A stretch of DNA of 64,000 nt, taken from positions 1 through 64,000 of the forward strand of contig CAMCBZ010000005.1 in NCBI GenBank assembly GCA_945873145.1, written 5' to 3'. Every line of letters begins with the position of its first letter. Position 1 is the first letter of the stretch. Below, in pieces: positions 33,962-42,393 of this stretch. The notes below the pieces were generated by a model. It did no database searches and was not told the DNA's origin. It saw only the letters and a program-made list of their open reading frames with translations. The position numbers were made by a program, and so were the translations under genes. Origin of the DNA: an uncultured Prevotella sp. GTDB taxonomy: Bacteria; Bacteroidota; Bacteroidia; Bacteroidales; Bacteroidaceae.

Positions 33962-34492
33962 TTATCGAAACAGACTGAAGTTGACGCTGCCGTAGTGGCG
34001 GTGGTCGATGAAATGAGGATGCGACTCGAAAGAGTGGTCCTTGCCATGCTCCAAGACAAAGATGCCATCGGGAACTAACAGGTCGTGCTCGAAGATGAGG
34101 TCGGGCAGGGTAGGGAGCTGTTCAAGGGCGTAAGGAGGATCAGCAAAGATCAGGGAGAATTGCTGGTGGCATGACTTGAGAAAGCGGAAGACATCACCAC
34201 GGATGAGCAGGTTGTTGTCAGCACCGATCTTTTTCATGCACTGGGCAATGAAGCGGGCGTGGTCGCGGTCAGCCTCCACGCTGATGACTTGCGCGCATCC
34301 CCGTGAGAGCATCTCCAGCGAGATGCTGCCAGTGCCGGCAAAGAGGTCGAGGGCGGTGATACCGTCGAAGTCGAGGTAGCCGCCGAGTACGTTGAAGATG
34401 TTTTCCTTGGCAAAGTCTGTGGTGGGTCTTGCCTTGAAGGTATGTGGCACGTCGAAGTGACGGCCTTTATAGATGCCAGTGATGATTCTCAT
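33962..34492 (-). CDS. rsmD: 16S rRNA (guanine(966)-N(2))-methyltransferase RsmD family
   Basis: A 176-residue SAM-dependent methyltransferase from ATG 34492 (MRIITGIYKGR); the 16 further upstream codons do not fit the family. The SAM site is ALDLFAGTGSISLEMLSRG and the catalytic motif is FADPPY, the N6/N2-type NPPY variant. It modifies G966 in the small-subunit RNA in E. coli; here inferred from family. It lies 67 bases behind the DUF3822 gene, an arrangement conserved in Bacteroidales. Confidence 0.9.
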   Translation of the reverse strand: MRIITGIYKGRHFDVPHTFKARPTTDFAKENIFNVLGGYLDFDGITALDLFAGTGSISLEMLSRGCAQVISVEADRDHARFIAQCMKKIGADNNLLIRGDVFRFLKSCHQQFSLIFADPPYALEQLPTLPDLIFEHDLLVPDGIFVLEHGKDHSFESHPHFIDHRHYGSVNFSLFR

Positions 34493-34559
34493 TTCTTTTT
34501 TTGGAACAGGATGAATGATGTGTGAAGGGCTTGCAGGCACTCATGGTCCGGCCAGAGGC

Positions 34560-35375
34560 TTATCCGAGGTAGAGCGTGATCATGTCGAGGGGTATGCCCT
34601 TGATGTCGGTGATGGCGGCCCGGTTGAAGTCAGCCTTGGGGTTGATGAAGGTGACCTTGGTCAAGTATTTTTGCAGCATGGCAGTGAGTTCTGCCTTTTC
34701 CTGAATATCTCCCGACAGGTAGAGCTCGTCGGACCGTTGGTCCATGGCGAGTTGCTTCCAGATGAAGAGAAGGAAGAAGACAGCGTCTTGCCATTCCTTG
34801 ATGGGGTATTGGTTGGAGAAGACGAAGCGGTTGCGCTCGAAGCTGAACGCCTCCATCTTGCCGTCATGGAAGTGGGCGTAGAGTTTGCGACGGTTGGAGA
34901 CAAAGCTGCGGCGGTGGAGATACATCCACACGGGACGCATGAGCGCGATGAAGCGTGCGTCGCTATAGTGGTCCTCGACGACGAGCCGCAGGTCCTTGTT
35001 CAGTGCGAAGAGCGCCACGGCGTTGAGATCCGGGAGGATGTTGCTCTCCACGGCATAGCCCTCGTAGCCTGTGATGGCTTGGTGATAGAGGACCTCGTTC
35101 TTGGTCTCGTCGTATTCCTCGATGGGCACAAGCACCACGGGCGTGTCCACGAGCACCTGAGCCCGGTGGGTAGGCCGCTGCAGGATGTCGGCGGTCTTGA
35201 ACGCTTCGCGCAGGTTGGCAGCCATCGACACACCGCTCTTTGCCGTATAAGGCTCGTAGACGATGTTGTTGGGATGGTCAGTGTCAGCGATGGCAAAGAT
35301 AAGCGAACCCTTGCTCACGCGTATGGTCATGCGGGGCGAGAGCCCCTGTCGTGTGGTATTGTTGTTGTCTTGCAT
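34560..35375 (-). CDS. DUF3822 family protein
   Basis: A 271-residue soluble protein matching the Bacteroidetes-only family DUF3822, whose fold is ASKHA/actin-like (type IV pilus assembly-like) by prediction. Visible features: RMTIRVSKGSLIFAIAD near the start, VVLVPIEEYDE, a Y-rich central block and SDELYLSGDIQEKAELTAMLQKYL near the end, resembling the ATPase tail 'ISGG' segment. No function has been shown. It lies 3 bases behind a small membrane protein and ahead of rsmD. Confidence 0.8.
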   Translation of the reverse strand: MQDNNNTTRQGLSPRMTIRVSKGSLIFAIADTDHPNNIVYEPYTAKSGVSMAANLREAFKTADILQRPTHRAQVLVDTPVVLVPIEEYDETKNEVLYHQAITGYEGYAVESNILPDLNAVALFALNKDLRLVVEDHYSDARFIALMRPVWMYLHRRSFVSNRRKLYAHFHDGKMEAFSFERNRFVFSNQYPIKEWQDAVFFLLFIWKQLAMDQRSDELYLSGDIQEKAELTAMLQKYLTKVTFINPKADFNRAAITDIKGIPLDMITLYLG

Positions 35376-35378
35376 AGC

Positions 35379-35861
35379 TTATTCCCAGTTACCTGCGTTG
35401 TCGTTGGGTTGTGTGGTATCGCCGAATTTCAGTCCGGGGAATCGTCCTGACTCGTTGGCGGCCTGCGTGAGATTGTCGATGCTGTTTTTGTCGAGTCCCT
35501 TGAGATAGTCGTCGTAAGCGGCACTGCACTCCATGAGAGGTATCTGCCGTCCGCTCTTGGCGATCGTTGTGGTGGCGTCGATGGTGAATCGCTTGCCGTC
35601 GGAGAAGGGGATATATTGTAAAGAGTCAGCAAGCAGTCCGCTCTTGATGAGTGTGCTGAAATCGGCCGTGTAGACCCCATGACGTATGCGATATTTCTCC
35701 TCGGCGGTGCGAATCTTCACCAATCGTTCCTTGACAGCTTTCTCGCGTTGTTGCTGTTGATGCTCGAAGCGTATGGGCGAGCTGACGCTCAGCACGCAGA
35801 GCACAGTCAGGGCGATGACGCAGGCAAGGAGTCCGTAAGTGTTTTTATGTTGAATGTTCAT
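35379..35861 (-). CDS. small membrane-anchored protein with pilin-like layout, unknown function
   Basis: A 160-residue protein with one N-terminal hydrophobic segment (TYGLLACVIALTVLCVLSV), then a coiled stretch rich in Gln, Glu and Lys and EEKYRIRHGVYTADFSTLIKSGLL, which is like the alpha-beta start of type II pseudopilins ('EKYRxxxGxYT'). It has no prepilin cleavage motif. It is encoded first in a unit with DUF3822 and rsmD. It was not recognised as a named family. Confidence 0.6.
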   Translation of the reverse strand: MNIQHKNTYGLLACVIALTVLCVLSVSSPIRFEHQQQQREKAVKERLVKIRTAEEKYRIRHGVYTADFSTLIKSGLLADSLQYIPFSDGKRFTIDATTTIAKSGRQIPLMECSAAYDDYLKGLDKNSIDNLTQAANESGRFPGLKFGDTTQPNDNAGNWE

Positions 35862-35880
35862 CTTTCTCGATAATTATTAC

Positions 35881-35918
35881 TACCTTTGCCCTACAAGGGT
35901 TTCGTAGTTGCAAAGATA
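35881..35918. promoter_or_regulatory. overlapping face-to-face promoters
   Basis: TACCTTTG on the plus strand at 35881-35888 (towards the helicase) and TATCTTTG on the minus strand at 35918-35911 (towards the membrane protein). Each expected start site lies inside the other's transcribed region. Confidence 0.65.
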
Positions 35919-35972
35919 CGAAGAATTATTGTTTCATCAAAGAGAAAAGTGAAGATAGCGCAATTTATAGAT

Positions 35973-37412
35973 ATGATTGTCGGGCAGTTTGGCTTCCAGC
36001 CTACTGCCTGCCAGCAAGCGGCGTTGCAGACCTTTGGCCGGTTCTTGGCAGATCGTCGGCCTGAGTCGGTGATGATCCTGCGCGGTTCTGCGGGTACGGG
36101 TAAGACCTCTTTGGCCGCCGCTATGGTGGGCACGCTCCATCGTCTTGGGCAGAAGCTCACACTCATGGCGCCCACCGGTCGTGCCGCAAAAGTGTTCTCG
36201 CGTGGCAGTGGCCTGCCGGCCTACACCATCCACAGGCGCATCTATCGTGAGCGCGCCTACCAGGGACTTGACGGGCAGTTCAATCTCAACGACAATCGCA
36301 ACCACCGTATGCTTTTCGTTGTCGACGAGGCTTCGATGATTGGCTCCGGCATGCAGGGCGAGGACACCTTCGGTTCCGGCTCGCTGCTCGACGACTTGAT
36401 TAAGTATGTCTATAGTGGCGACAACTGCCGTCTGCTGCTTATTGGTGATAAAGCCCAGCTGCCACCGGTGGGCGAGGACGAGGCACCGGCACTCTCGGCC
36501 GACGTGCTCAGGGGGTATGGCCTCGTGGTCTATGAGTGTGACCTCGACGAGGTGCTTCGTCAAGGCGAGCGGTCGGGCATACTCTTCAATGCCACGCGGC
36601 TGCGCGACATGATCGTGCGCGACGAGACCACCCAGTTGCCGCCGGTGACCTTTGAGGGCTTTGCCGACATCGTCAACCTCAGAGGCGACGAACTTGTAGA
36701 GACGATTGCCTCAAGCTACAGTCAGGTAGGCATGGACGACACCATCGTCGTGACACGGTCGAACAAACGGACCGGCATCTACAACCAAGGCATCCGCAAC
36801 ACCATCCTCGACCGCGAGGACGAACTCTGTTCGGGCGATCTGCTGATGATCGTACGCAACAACTACTACTGGACCGAGCGAGAGCAGGCTGCCATCCGTG
36901 AGAGTGTAAGCAAAGGCGAACCGGCCCAGCCATTGCCCGTGAGCTTTTTGGCCAACGGAGATAGGGCGGTGGTGGAGCGCGTGCGCAACATCCGCGAGCT
37001 CTATGGCTTCCGCTTCGCTGATGTGTGGCTGCGTTTTCCCGACTACGACGACTATGAGATGCAGGTGACGGTGAACATGGATTCATTACTCACCGAAGCT
37101 CCCGCACTGACACGTGAGCAGAGCGAACAGCTCTTCAATCAAGTGATGGAGGACTATGCCGACCTCAAGACTAAGCCTGAGCGGCTGCGGGCGGTGAAAA
37201 GCGATGCCTACTTCAACGCCCTGCAAGTGAAGTTTGCCTATGCCGTCACCTGCCATAAGGCTCAGGGCGGGCAGTGGAGTCACGTCTATGTCGACCAGGG
37301 CTATATGACCGACGACATGGTTAATGCCGACTATTACCATTGGCTCTACACTGCCTTCACGCGTGCCACGGAGAAACTCTATCTGGTCAACTGGACAAAC
37401 AATAACCAATGA
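35973..37412 (+). CDS. RecD-like ATP-dependent DNA helicase (UvrD_C_2)
   Basis: A 479-residue superfamily 1B helicase. Walker A GSAGTGKTS is near residue 36, Walker B VVDEASMI, motif III GDKAQLPPVG, and the C-terminal UvrD_C_2 block has VTCHKAQGGQW and YTAFTRATEKLYLV (motifs V and VI). RecBC partners are not nearby; it resembles the short RecD2-like helicases of Bacteroidetes without the N-terminal extension. The frame opens at a TTG at 35886 inside the -7 box; ATG at 35973 (MIVGQFGFQPTACQ) or GTG at 35949 (MKIAQFIDMIV) are plausible starts, 35973 being chosen conservatively. Confidence 0.87.
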   Translation: MIVGQFGFQPTACQQAALQTFGRFLADRRPESVMILRGSAGTGKTSLAAAMVGTLHRLGQKLTLMAPTGRAAKVFSRGSGLPAYTIHRRIYRERAYQGLDGQFNLNDNRNHRMLFVVDEASMIGSGMQGEDTFGSGSLLDDLIKYVYSGDNCRLLLIGDKAQLPPVGEDEAPALSADVLRGYGLVVYECDLDEVLRQGERSGILFNATRLRDMIVRDETTQLPPVTFEGFADIVNLRGDELVETIASSYSQVGMDDTIVVTRSNKRTGIYNQGIRNTILDREDELCSGDLLMIVRNNYYWTEREQAAIRESVSKGEPAQPLPVSFLANGDRAVVERVRNIRELYGFRFADVWLRFPDYDDYEMQVTVNMDSLLTEAPALTREQSEQLFNQVMEDYADLKTKPERLRAVKSDAYFNALQVKFAYAVTCHKAQGGQWSHVYVDQGYMTDDMVNADYYHWLYTAFTRATEKLYLVNWTNNNQ

Positions 37413-37461
37413 CCTAAAGATCTTTCCTTATTAGGAAGAAAGTCAGTATGGGCTTTCCTAC

Positions 37462-38373
37462 TTATTTCTTACTTGCTCTATATTCCTTTCTGATGTTGGC
37501 GGGTGAGGCGTTGAGGTGCTTACGAGTGTAAGTGCCGAAGAAGCTAAGGCTGGGGAATCCCAGGTCGTTGGCGATCTCCTTTACTGTTTTTGATGTGTAG
37601 CAGAGCTGTCGGCGGATCTCATTGGCCACCGTCTCGTCGATGAGCTGCTTGGCTGAGTGCCCGGTCTTCTCCTTGACGATATGAGAAAGATACTTTGTGG
37701 TGATACACAGCTCGCGGGCTAAGTAGCTGACGCTTCGGATCTTTCCCTGGCTTTGTGCCAGCAGTTGTAAGAAACGCTTGAAGGTGTTGTCGGTCTGACT
37801 GTATTGGTCGTCTTGAGATACAGATCCCGTGCGGCTGTTTATCATGTCAGCGAGTTCATAGATCATGCTTCTGTGCAGGGTATACAAGATATTGCTCCGA
37901 AACTTGGTAGGCTTGCGTTTGGAGTAGATCTTGTAGAGATGGTAATATTGCCGGCCCACCTCTACCTCTTCTTCATTGAGATGAATCTTGGGATGAGAAC
38001 TTACAAACTCTATGTTAGGCCACAGATCCCTGTCACCCAGCAGGCTGTCGTTGATGACCGAAGGCGAGAGGCTGAGCACCAACAGCTGCAGGTTGTTGGT
38101 GAAGGAGAAGTCCTCCAGTGTAGTGCGGGGGAAAGCGATGAGCAGGTCGCCACAAGTCAGCGTTGTCTTCTGATTATGGTTGACAGTGATGGACAGAGAA
38201 CCTTGACGGCAATATGCTACGATGAACCGATTGGGGATGAAGAAGTCGACTTGGTGCGATGTGTCGGTGAAGTCGTCATAGAGGATAAACTCCGGTTTGT
38301 TCTCTGCTGCGGGCTGGTTGATGGCGGTTGTCGGGATGTTGTCGTTGTGGAGTGCCTGATGCGGTGTGGACAT
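37462..38373 (-). CDS. AraC family transcriptional regulator
   Basis: A 303-residue regulator with an N-terminal cupin-like sensing half and a C-terminal AraC/XylS DNA-binding pair of helix-turn-helices: SVSYLARELCITTKYLSHIVKEKTG is the first recognition unit and VKEIANDLGFPSLSFFGTYTRKHLNASPANIRKEYR the second. Effector and target genes unknown; no sugar or transport gene is adjacent. An AT-rich ACACCTTATTATATATAA precedes the start codon. Confidence 0.9.
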   Translation of the reverse strand: MSTPHQALHNDNIPTTAINQPAAENKPEFILYDDFTDTSHQVDFFIPNRFIVAYCRQGSLSITVNHNQKTTLTCGDLLIAFPRTTLEDFSFTNNLQLLVLSLSPSVINDSLLGDRDLWPNIEFVSSHPKIHLNEEEVEVGRQYYHLYKIYSKRKPTKFRSNILYTLHRSMIYELADMINSRTGSVSQDDQYSQTDNTFKRFLQLLAQSQGKIRSVSYLARELCITTKYLSHIVKEKTGHSAKQLIDETVANEIRRQLCYTSKTVKEIANDLGFPSLSFFGTYTRKHLNASPANIRKEYRASKK

Positions 38374-38400
38374 AGGTTGTTATATATAATAAGGTGTTGA

Positions 38401-39063
38401 TTAAAGGGTAAAGGGAGTCATGGCGCGTGTCTTCTCTAAATAGGTGGCAGTGTCGACACGACGTCCCCGCAGGCTTCGCACGCGTGGCATGTTGTCGAAC
38501 CATGAGTCCTCGGTGACGAACCAACTGTGATGGCTGACTTCGGAAATAGAGTTCAGCTGGTTGTTGAGTTCACGGGCGAAGCGTGGGTTTACGGTGGAGA
38601 GAAAATGGTGTCCGTCGCGCATCTCGATGGCGAGCACCAGATGCTGTTGCCTGTTGCGTGCAGTGGAAGGCGCTTTGACCGTCGCTGCCTTACCGAGATC
38701 GCGTGTAGAGGTCGTCACGTGTATGTCCCAGCCGTCGCGGTTAAGGCGGTCCATGATGCCACGGAACACTACGCCGTGTGGCGAGGTGTCGCGGATTCCC
38801 GTGTAGGCAATAGAGTAGTGGATCATCTCATGGAGCAGTACGCTTTGGAACTGGTGCTCGCTCTGGTCGTAGTAGTTGCTCATGCCCAGCGAGTAGTCGT
38901 AGTTAACGACTTTCCGCCACGTGCGTTTCCGCTTGAAGGAAAGAGAGCCCAGCCGTGTGCGCGACCGTCCGATGTGGTAGCGCGGTTCGGGCAGCCCCCC
39001 GTCGAAGTACCGGCGGTTGAATGTCTGAAAGTTGGCACGGAGCCATGGAAGAGTGATTTGCAT
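38401..39063 (-). CDS. SprT-like zinc metalloprotease family protein
   Basis: A 220-residue protein whose first half is SprT-like: LRANFQTFNRRYFDGGLPEPRY is the family opening and HEMIHYSIAYTGIRDTSPHG carries the HExxH zinc site with the third ligand about ten residues on. The C-terminal part lacks the zinc-ribbon cysteines of SprT and is basic. Substrate unknown; eukaryotic relatives (Spartan) cut DNA-protein crosslinks. It lies 27 bases before the AraC gene, with its own -7 box at 39091-39098. Confidence 0.82.
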   Translation of the reverse strand: MQITLPWLRANFQTFNRRYFDGGLPEPRYHIGRSRTRLGSLSFKRKRTWRKVVNYDYSLGMSNYYDQSEHQFQSVLLHEMIHYSIAYTGIRDTSPHGVVFRGIMDRLNRDGWDIHVTTSTRDLGKAATVKAPSTARNRQQHLVLAIEMRDGHHFLSTVNPRFARELNNQLNSISEVSHHSWFVTEDSWFDNMPRVRSLRGRRVDTATYLEKTRAMTPFTL

Positions 39064-39090
39064 GAAAACGATCCTTTACTTTAACTTAAG

Positions 39091-39098
39091 CAAAGGTA
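39091..39098 (-). promoter_or_regulatory. -7 box of the SprT-like gene
   Basis: TACCTTTG on the minus strand, 27 bases before the start codon. Confidence 0.7.
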
Positions 39099-39185
39099 GT
39101 GATTTTCCTTTTATCCGCAAAGCAAAGAAGAACAAAGTTAGGCTTATGACAGGTCTTTTATAGAAATATCGTTGCTAAGAAGCGG

Positions 39186-40121
39186 CTAAAAGGCCTCGCG
39201 ATATTTGCTCTCATCCTTATCCTTTAGCATGCCGAGATAGCTCTCGTAGCGCGACTCGGCGATGTAGTGGTTGCGGACAGCCTCCAGTACGGCGCAGCCC
39301 GGCTCATGGGTGTGGGTGCAGTTGGCGAAGCGGCAGTCCTGTGAGAACTTGAAGATCTCGGGGAAATAGCTGGTGATCTCTTCCGGTTCCATGTTGAACG
39401 TACCGAAGCCTTTGATGCCCGGAGTGTCGACGACATAGCCGTTGTTGTCGGGCAACGGCACCATCTCAGAGAACGTAGTGGTGTGCATACCTGTGTCGTG
39501 TGCTTCGCTGATGTCGGCAACACGGGCTTCCGTACCGGGAATCAGCAGGTTGAGGAGTGTGGACTTGCCGACACCGGAGTTGCCGCTGAGCAGTGTCACC
39601 TTGCCGTTGAGCAGAGTGCGCAGGTCGTCGATGCCGTCGCCGGTGAGCGCCGACACCTGATGGCAGGGGTAGCCAATGTTGTCGTAGAGCGTCACCATCA
39701 TGTCCTGATAGTGGCGCTCTTCGTCGGTGAGCAGATCGGTCTTGTTGAACACCAGTACCACCGGCACGCTGTAGGCCTCAGCCGAGGCCAGGAAGCGGTC
39801 GATAAACGTCGTGGAGGTCTGAGGGTGAGCCACCGTGATGACGAGCATCGCCTGGTCGAGATTAGCCGCAATGATATGGCTCTGCTTTGACAGGTTCTGA
39901 GATTTACGGATGATATAGTTTTTCCGGTCCTCTATCTCAGTGATAAATGCGGTACCCTCGCGATTGATGTCAATGTGCACCCAGTCGCCGACAGCGACCG
40001 GGTTTGTGCTGCGGATGCCCTTCAGACGGAAGTTACCTTTGACCTTGCTGTCAACGAGTTGACCGTCATCGGTCTTCACGGTGTACCAAAATCCAGTGTT
40101 TCTTACGACAAGTCCTCTCAT
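39186..40121 (-). CDS. rsgA: ribosome small subunit-dependent GTPase A
   Basis: A circularly permuted GTPase acting in late 30S maturation, 311 residues from ATG 40121 (313 from 40127). An N-terminal OB fold is followed by motifs in permuted order: FNKTD (G4), SALTG (G5), GNSGVGKST (G1), TTTFSEM (G2) and DTPG (G3). The C-terminal zinc finger reads [14 protein letters not shown]. It is encoded 10 bases after frr, and the two form a ribosome-related pair. Confidence 0.95.
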   Translation of the reverse strand: MRGLVVRNTGFWYTVKTDDGQLVDSKVKGNFRLKGIRSTNPVAVGDWVHIDINREGTAFITEIEDRKNYIIRKSQNLSKQSHIIAANLDQAMLVITVAHPQTSTTFIDRFLASAEAYSVPVVLVFNKTDLLTDEERHYQDMMVTLYDNIGYPCHQVSALTGDGIDDLRTLLNGKVTLLSGNSGVGKSTLLNLLIPGTEARVADISEAHDTGMHTTTFSEMVPLPDNNGYVVDTPGIKGFGTFNMEPEEITSYFPEIFKFSQDCRFANCTHTHEPGCAVLEAVRNHYIAESRYESYLGMLKDKDESKYREAF

Positions 40122-40131
40122 GCGCAATGGA

Positions 40132-40692
40132 TTAAACGGTCATCACCTCTTTCTGCTTGGCAGCTAGGGTGGCGTCGATCTCCTTGATGTATTTGTCGTG
40201 CATCTTCTGCAAGTCGGCCTCAGCATCCTTCTCCTGGTCCTCAGAGAGTCCGTCCTTGATAGCCTTCTTCAGCTTCTCCTTGACCTCAGCACGTGCGGTA
40301 CGTACCTGTACCTTCACGCCCTCGCCAATCTTGTTGCACTGCTTGACGAGTTCCTTGCGGCGGTCCTCAGTGGGCTGTGGAATGCGCAGGATGACCATCT
40401 CGCCGTTGTTCTCCGGTGTGATGCCGACATCGCTGTCCATGATACCTTTCTCAATGTCCTTGATGGCCTTGCGGTCCCAGGGACGGATGGTGATGGTGCG
40501 TGCGTCAGGCACAATGATGGAGGCTACCTGGTTGAGCGGCATCATCTGACCATAAGAACTTACGCGCACGCCATCAAGAATGGCTGCGTTGGCACGGCCG
40601 GCACGGATGCGTGCGAGCTCCTCTTGAAGATACTTCGACGCCTTCTTCATTTTCTCCTCGGCGCCATTGAGGGTTTGCTTTACGTCTAACAT
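40132..40692 (-). CDS. frr: ribosome recycling factor
   Basis: A 186-residue translation factor that splits post-termination ribosomes with EF-G. Blocks [36 protein letters not shown] and [16 protein letters not shown] are diagnostic. Length is normal. It leads the frr-rsgA pair, with a -7 box TAAATTTG at 40720-40727 on the minus strand. Confidence 0.97.
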   Translation of the reverse strand: MLDVKQTLNGAEEKMKKASKYLQEELARIRAGRANAAILDGVRVSSYGQMMPLNQVASIIVPDARTITIRPWDRKAIKDIEKGIMDSDVGITPENNGEMVILRIPQPTEDRRKELVKQCNKIGEGVKVQVRTARAEVKEKLKKAIKDGLSEDQEKDAEADLQKMHDKYIKEIDATLAAKQKEVMTV

Positions 40693-40719
40693 ATTTTTAG
40701 TGCTTAATATTCTAAGTCA

Positions 40720-40727
40720 CAAATTTA
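40720..40727 (-). promoter_or_regulatory. -7 box of frr-rsgA
   Basis: TAAATTTG on the minus strand, 27 bases before the frr start. Confidence 0.65.
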
Positions 40728-40795
40728 AAAAGATTTTCTGGACGATGCAACTATTTCCCTAACTTTTTTCTTTTGCGACATAATAACAGAGGAAT

Positions 40796-41003
40796 AAAGA
40801 CATAGTAACAGATTAAACAAATGGATTATTAGACATAGTAACATAGTAACATATTAAACAGATAGTTTTTGGACATAGTAACATATTAAACAGATTATGC
40901 TATATTATGTTCTATCTGTTACTATGTCTATAGTTATTATAGTTCTTATGTCTTAGTTACTATGTCTTTTAATACTTTGTCTTTTAATACTTTGTCTTTT
41001 ATA
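40796..41003. repeat. GACATAGTAACA repeats with inverted copies and a 15-bp triplet
   Basis: GACATAGTAACA occurs near 40799, 40833 and 40872, mostly followed by (TATT/G)ATTAAACA; the inverse TGTTACTATGTC is at 40917-40928 and forms a long hairpin with the 40872 copy. A 15-base unit ACTTTGTCTTTTAAT occurs three times (40959, 40974, 40989), the last running into the rsmA stop codon. The same GACATAGTAACA word returns at 51965. No gene is seen from 40693 to 40998. Confidence 0.8.
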
Positions 41004-41805
41004 CCGCGCCGTTGTTCAGTTTGTCCGCAACCATGGAGGTGAGTTCCACGAATTGCTGGACGGAGAGCTGTTCGGGACGCTTCGTCATGATGTCTAGCGC
41101 GAAGAAGTCGGGCGAGGGCATGGCCTGTGGCGTGAAGAGCTGGCGCAACGAGACACGCAGCATCTTGCGGCGCTGGCCGAAGACCGTCTTCACCACACGC
41201 TTGAAGAGCACCTCGTCGCAGCCGAGATCCGTTACGTTGTTGCGCGTCATGCGTATCACAGCACTCTTCACCTTTGGTGGCGGATTGAAGACACCTTCGT
41301 CGACGGTGAAGAGATACTCCACGTCGTACCACGCTTGTATCATCACGCTGAGTATGCCGTAAGCCTTGTTGCCCGGTGCGGAGGCGATGCGCTGCGCTAC
41401 CTCACGCTGGATCATACCCGTACAGCAGGGGATGAGATCCTTGTAGTCGAGCATCTTGAAGAAGATCTGTGACGAGATGTCGTAGGGATAGTTGCCCGTG
41501 AGCACAAACTGCCGGCCGTCGAAGATCTTGTTCAGGTCCATGCGCAGGAAGTCCTCACCGATGATCTGGTCACGCAGTTCGGGATAGCGCTCGTTGAGAT
41601 AAGCCACGCTCTCGGAGTCGATCTCCACGGCTTTGACCTCCCTGTTCTTCTTTACTAAATACTGCGTGAGGACGCCCATGCCCGGTCCGATCTCCAAGAT
41701 GGGCAGTGCTGGACACGCATCAACCGTGTCGGCGATGCGCCTTGCCACGTCAAGATCTGTCAGGAAGTGCTGACCGAGGTTTTTCTTTGGCTTTACTTGC
41801 TTCAT
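40999..41805 (-). CDS. rsmA: 16S rRNA (adenine(1518)-N(6)/adenine(1519)-N(6))-dimethyltransferase
   Basis: A 268-residue SAM methyltransferase (KsgA) that dimethylates two adjacent adenines of helix 45. It starts KPKKNLGQHFLTDLDVA, the family signature; the SAM loop is EIGPGMGVLT and the catalytic motif is GNYPYDIS (NxPY). The C-terminal domain (SAVIRMTRN, QRRKMLRVSLRQLF) is present. It has its own -7 box. Confidence 0.96.
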   Translation of the reverse strand: MKQVKPKKNLGQHFLTDLDVARRIADTVDACPALPILEIGPGMGVLTQYLVKKNREVKAVEIDSESVAYLNERYPELRDQIIGEDFLRMDLNKIFDGRQFVLTGNYPYDISSQIFFKMLDYKDLIPCCTGMIQREVAQRIASAPGNKAYGILSVMIQAWYDVEYLFTVDEGVFNPPPKVKSAVIRMTRNNVTDLGCDEVLFKRVVKTVFGQRRKMLRVSLRQLFTPQAMPSPDFFALDIMTKRPEQLSVQQFVELTSMVADKLNNGAV

Positions 41806-41832
41806 GTTGCTTGTATGTTTTTTCTTTGGTTA

Positions 41833-41840
41833 CAAATGTA
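41833..41840 (-). promoter_or_regulatory. -7 box of rsmA
   Basis: TACATTTG on the minus strand, 27 bases before the start codon. Confidence 0.65.
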
Positions 41841-41897
41841 CGAAAAACATTGGGGATAGGCAAGAAACGAGATGAAGAATTGCCGTCAGAGCACAAA

Positions 41898-41936
41898 AAA
41901 AGACCGGAAACAGATTGCTCCATTCCCGGTCTTCTA
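41898..41936 (-). terminator. terminator of the small membrane peptide gene
   Basis: On the minus strand GAAGACCGGGAA pairs with TTTCCGGTCTTT, then a run of T. It lies about 40 bases past the stop codon at 41975. Confidence 0.8.
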
Positions 41937-41974
41937 TATATTCTCTCTATTTTTTTTCAAATCTAAAAGGCTGC

Positions 41975-42070
41975 TTACTTGCCCTCAACCATGTGATCCA
42001 TTGTCAGAGCCAGTGCAGAAGCACCTACGAAAGCAACAGCTACCAATGTGATAAATGTCATCATACTCAT
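41975..42070 (-). CDS. 31-residue single-pass membrane peptide
   Basis: A short gene coding MSMMTFITLVAVAFVGASAL and a tail ALTMDHMVEGK. One hydrophobic helix (residues 4-23) is followed by a short polar, acidic end. The longer frame up to 42232 is very basic and lacks conservation clues; ATG 42070 has a purine-rich AAAGGT 10-15 bases upstream. It has a -7 box at 42198-42205, a ~120-base leader, and a strong terminator, so it is a self-contained transcription unit. No family was recognised. Confidence 0.65.
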   Translation of the reverse strand: MSMMTFITLVAVAFVGASALALTMDHMVEGK

Positions 42071-42197
42071 AATCTTTTTACCTTTCTTTACTTTAAATTC
42101 TGCTTTTGTTATCCTTTGCCCTTGGTCTCGTGTTGTGGAGATCTTCTTGCGGGCTTTGTTATCCTTATGACCTCTATGGGTCTCTGTTTTACGCTTG

Positions 42198-42205
42198 CAA
42201 AGGTA
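42198..42205 (-). promoter_or_regulatory. -7 box of the small membrane peptide gene
   Basis: TACCTTTG on the minus strand; the implied leader is about 120 bases. Confidence 0.65.
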
Positions 42206-42377
42206 GATGTTTTTCTCTGTGTGCGCAAACAATTATGGTTTTATTCGCGAAATATGTGGTTTTAATTGATACGTGTCAAGCGGATTGACGTGTGTCAATG
42301 GGTTCTAAAAGGGTAGAAGCGTACATTATAAAATGATTTTTTTTCTAAAAAAGTTTCGTTATTCCACTGAATTACAT

Positions 42378-42385
42378 TACTTTTG
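42378..42385 (+). promoter_or_regulatory. -7 box of the flippase-like gene
   Basis: TACTTTTG, 8 bases before the ATG at 42394, leaving almost no leader. Confidence 0.55.
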
Positions 42386-42393
42386 TATGCTAT

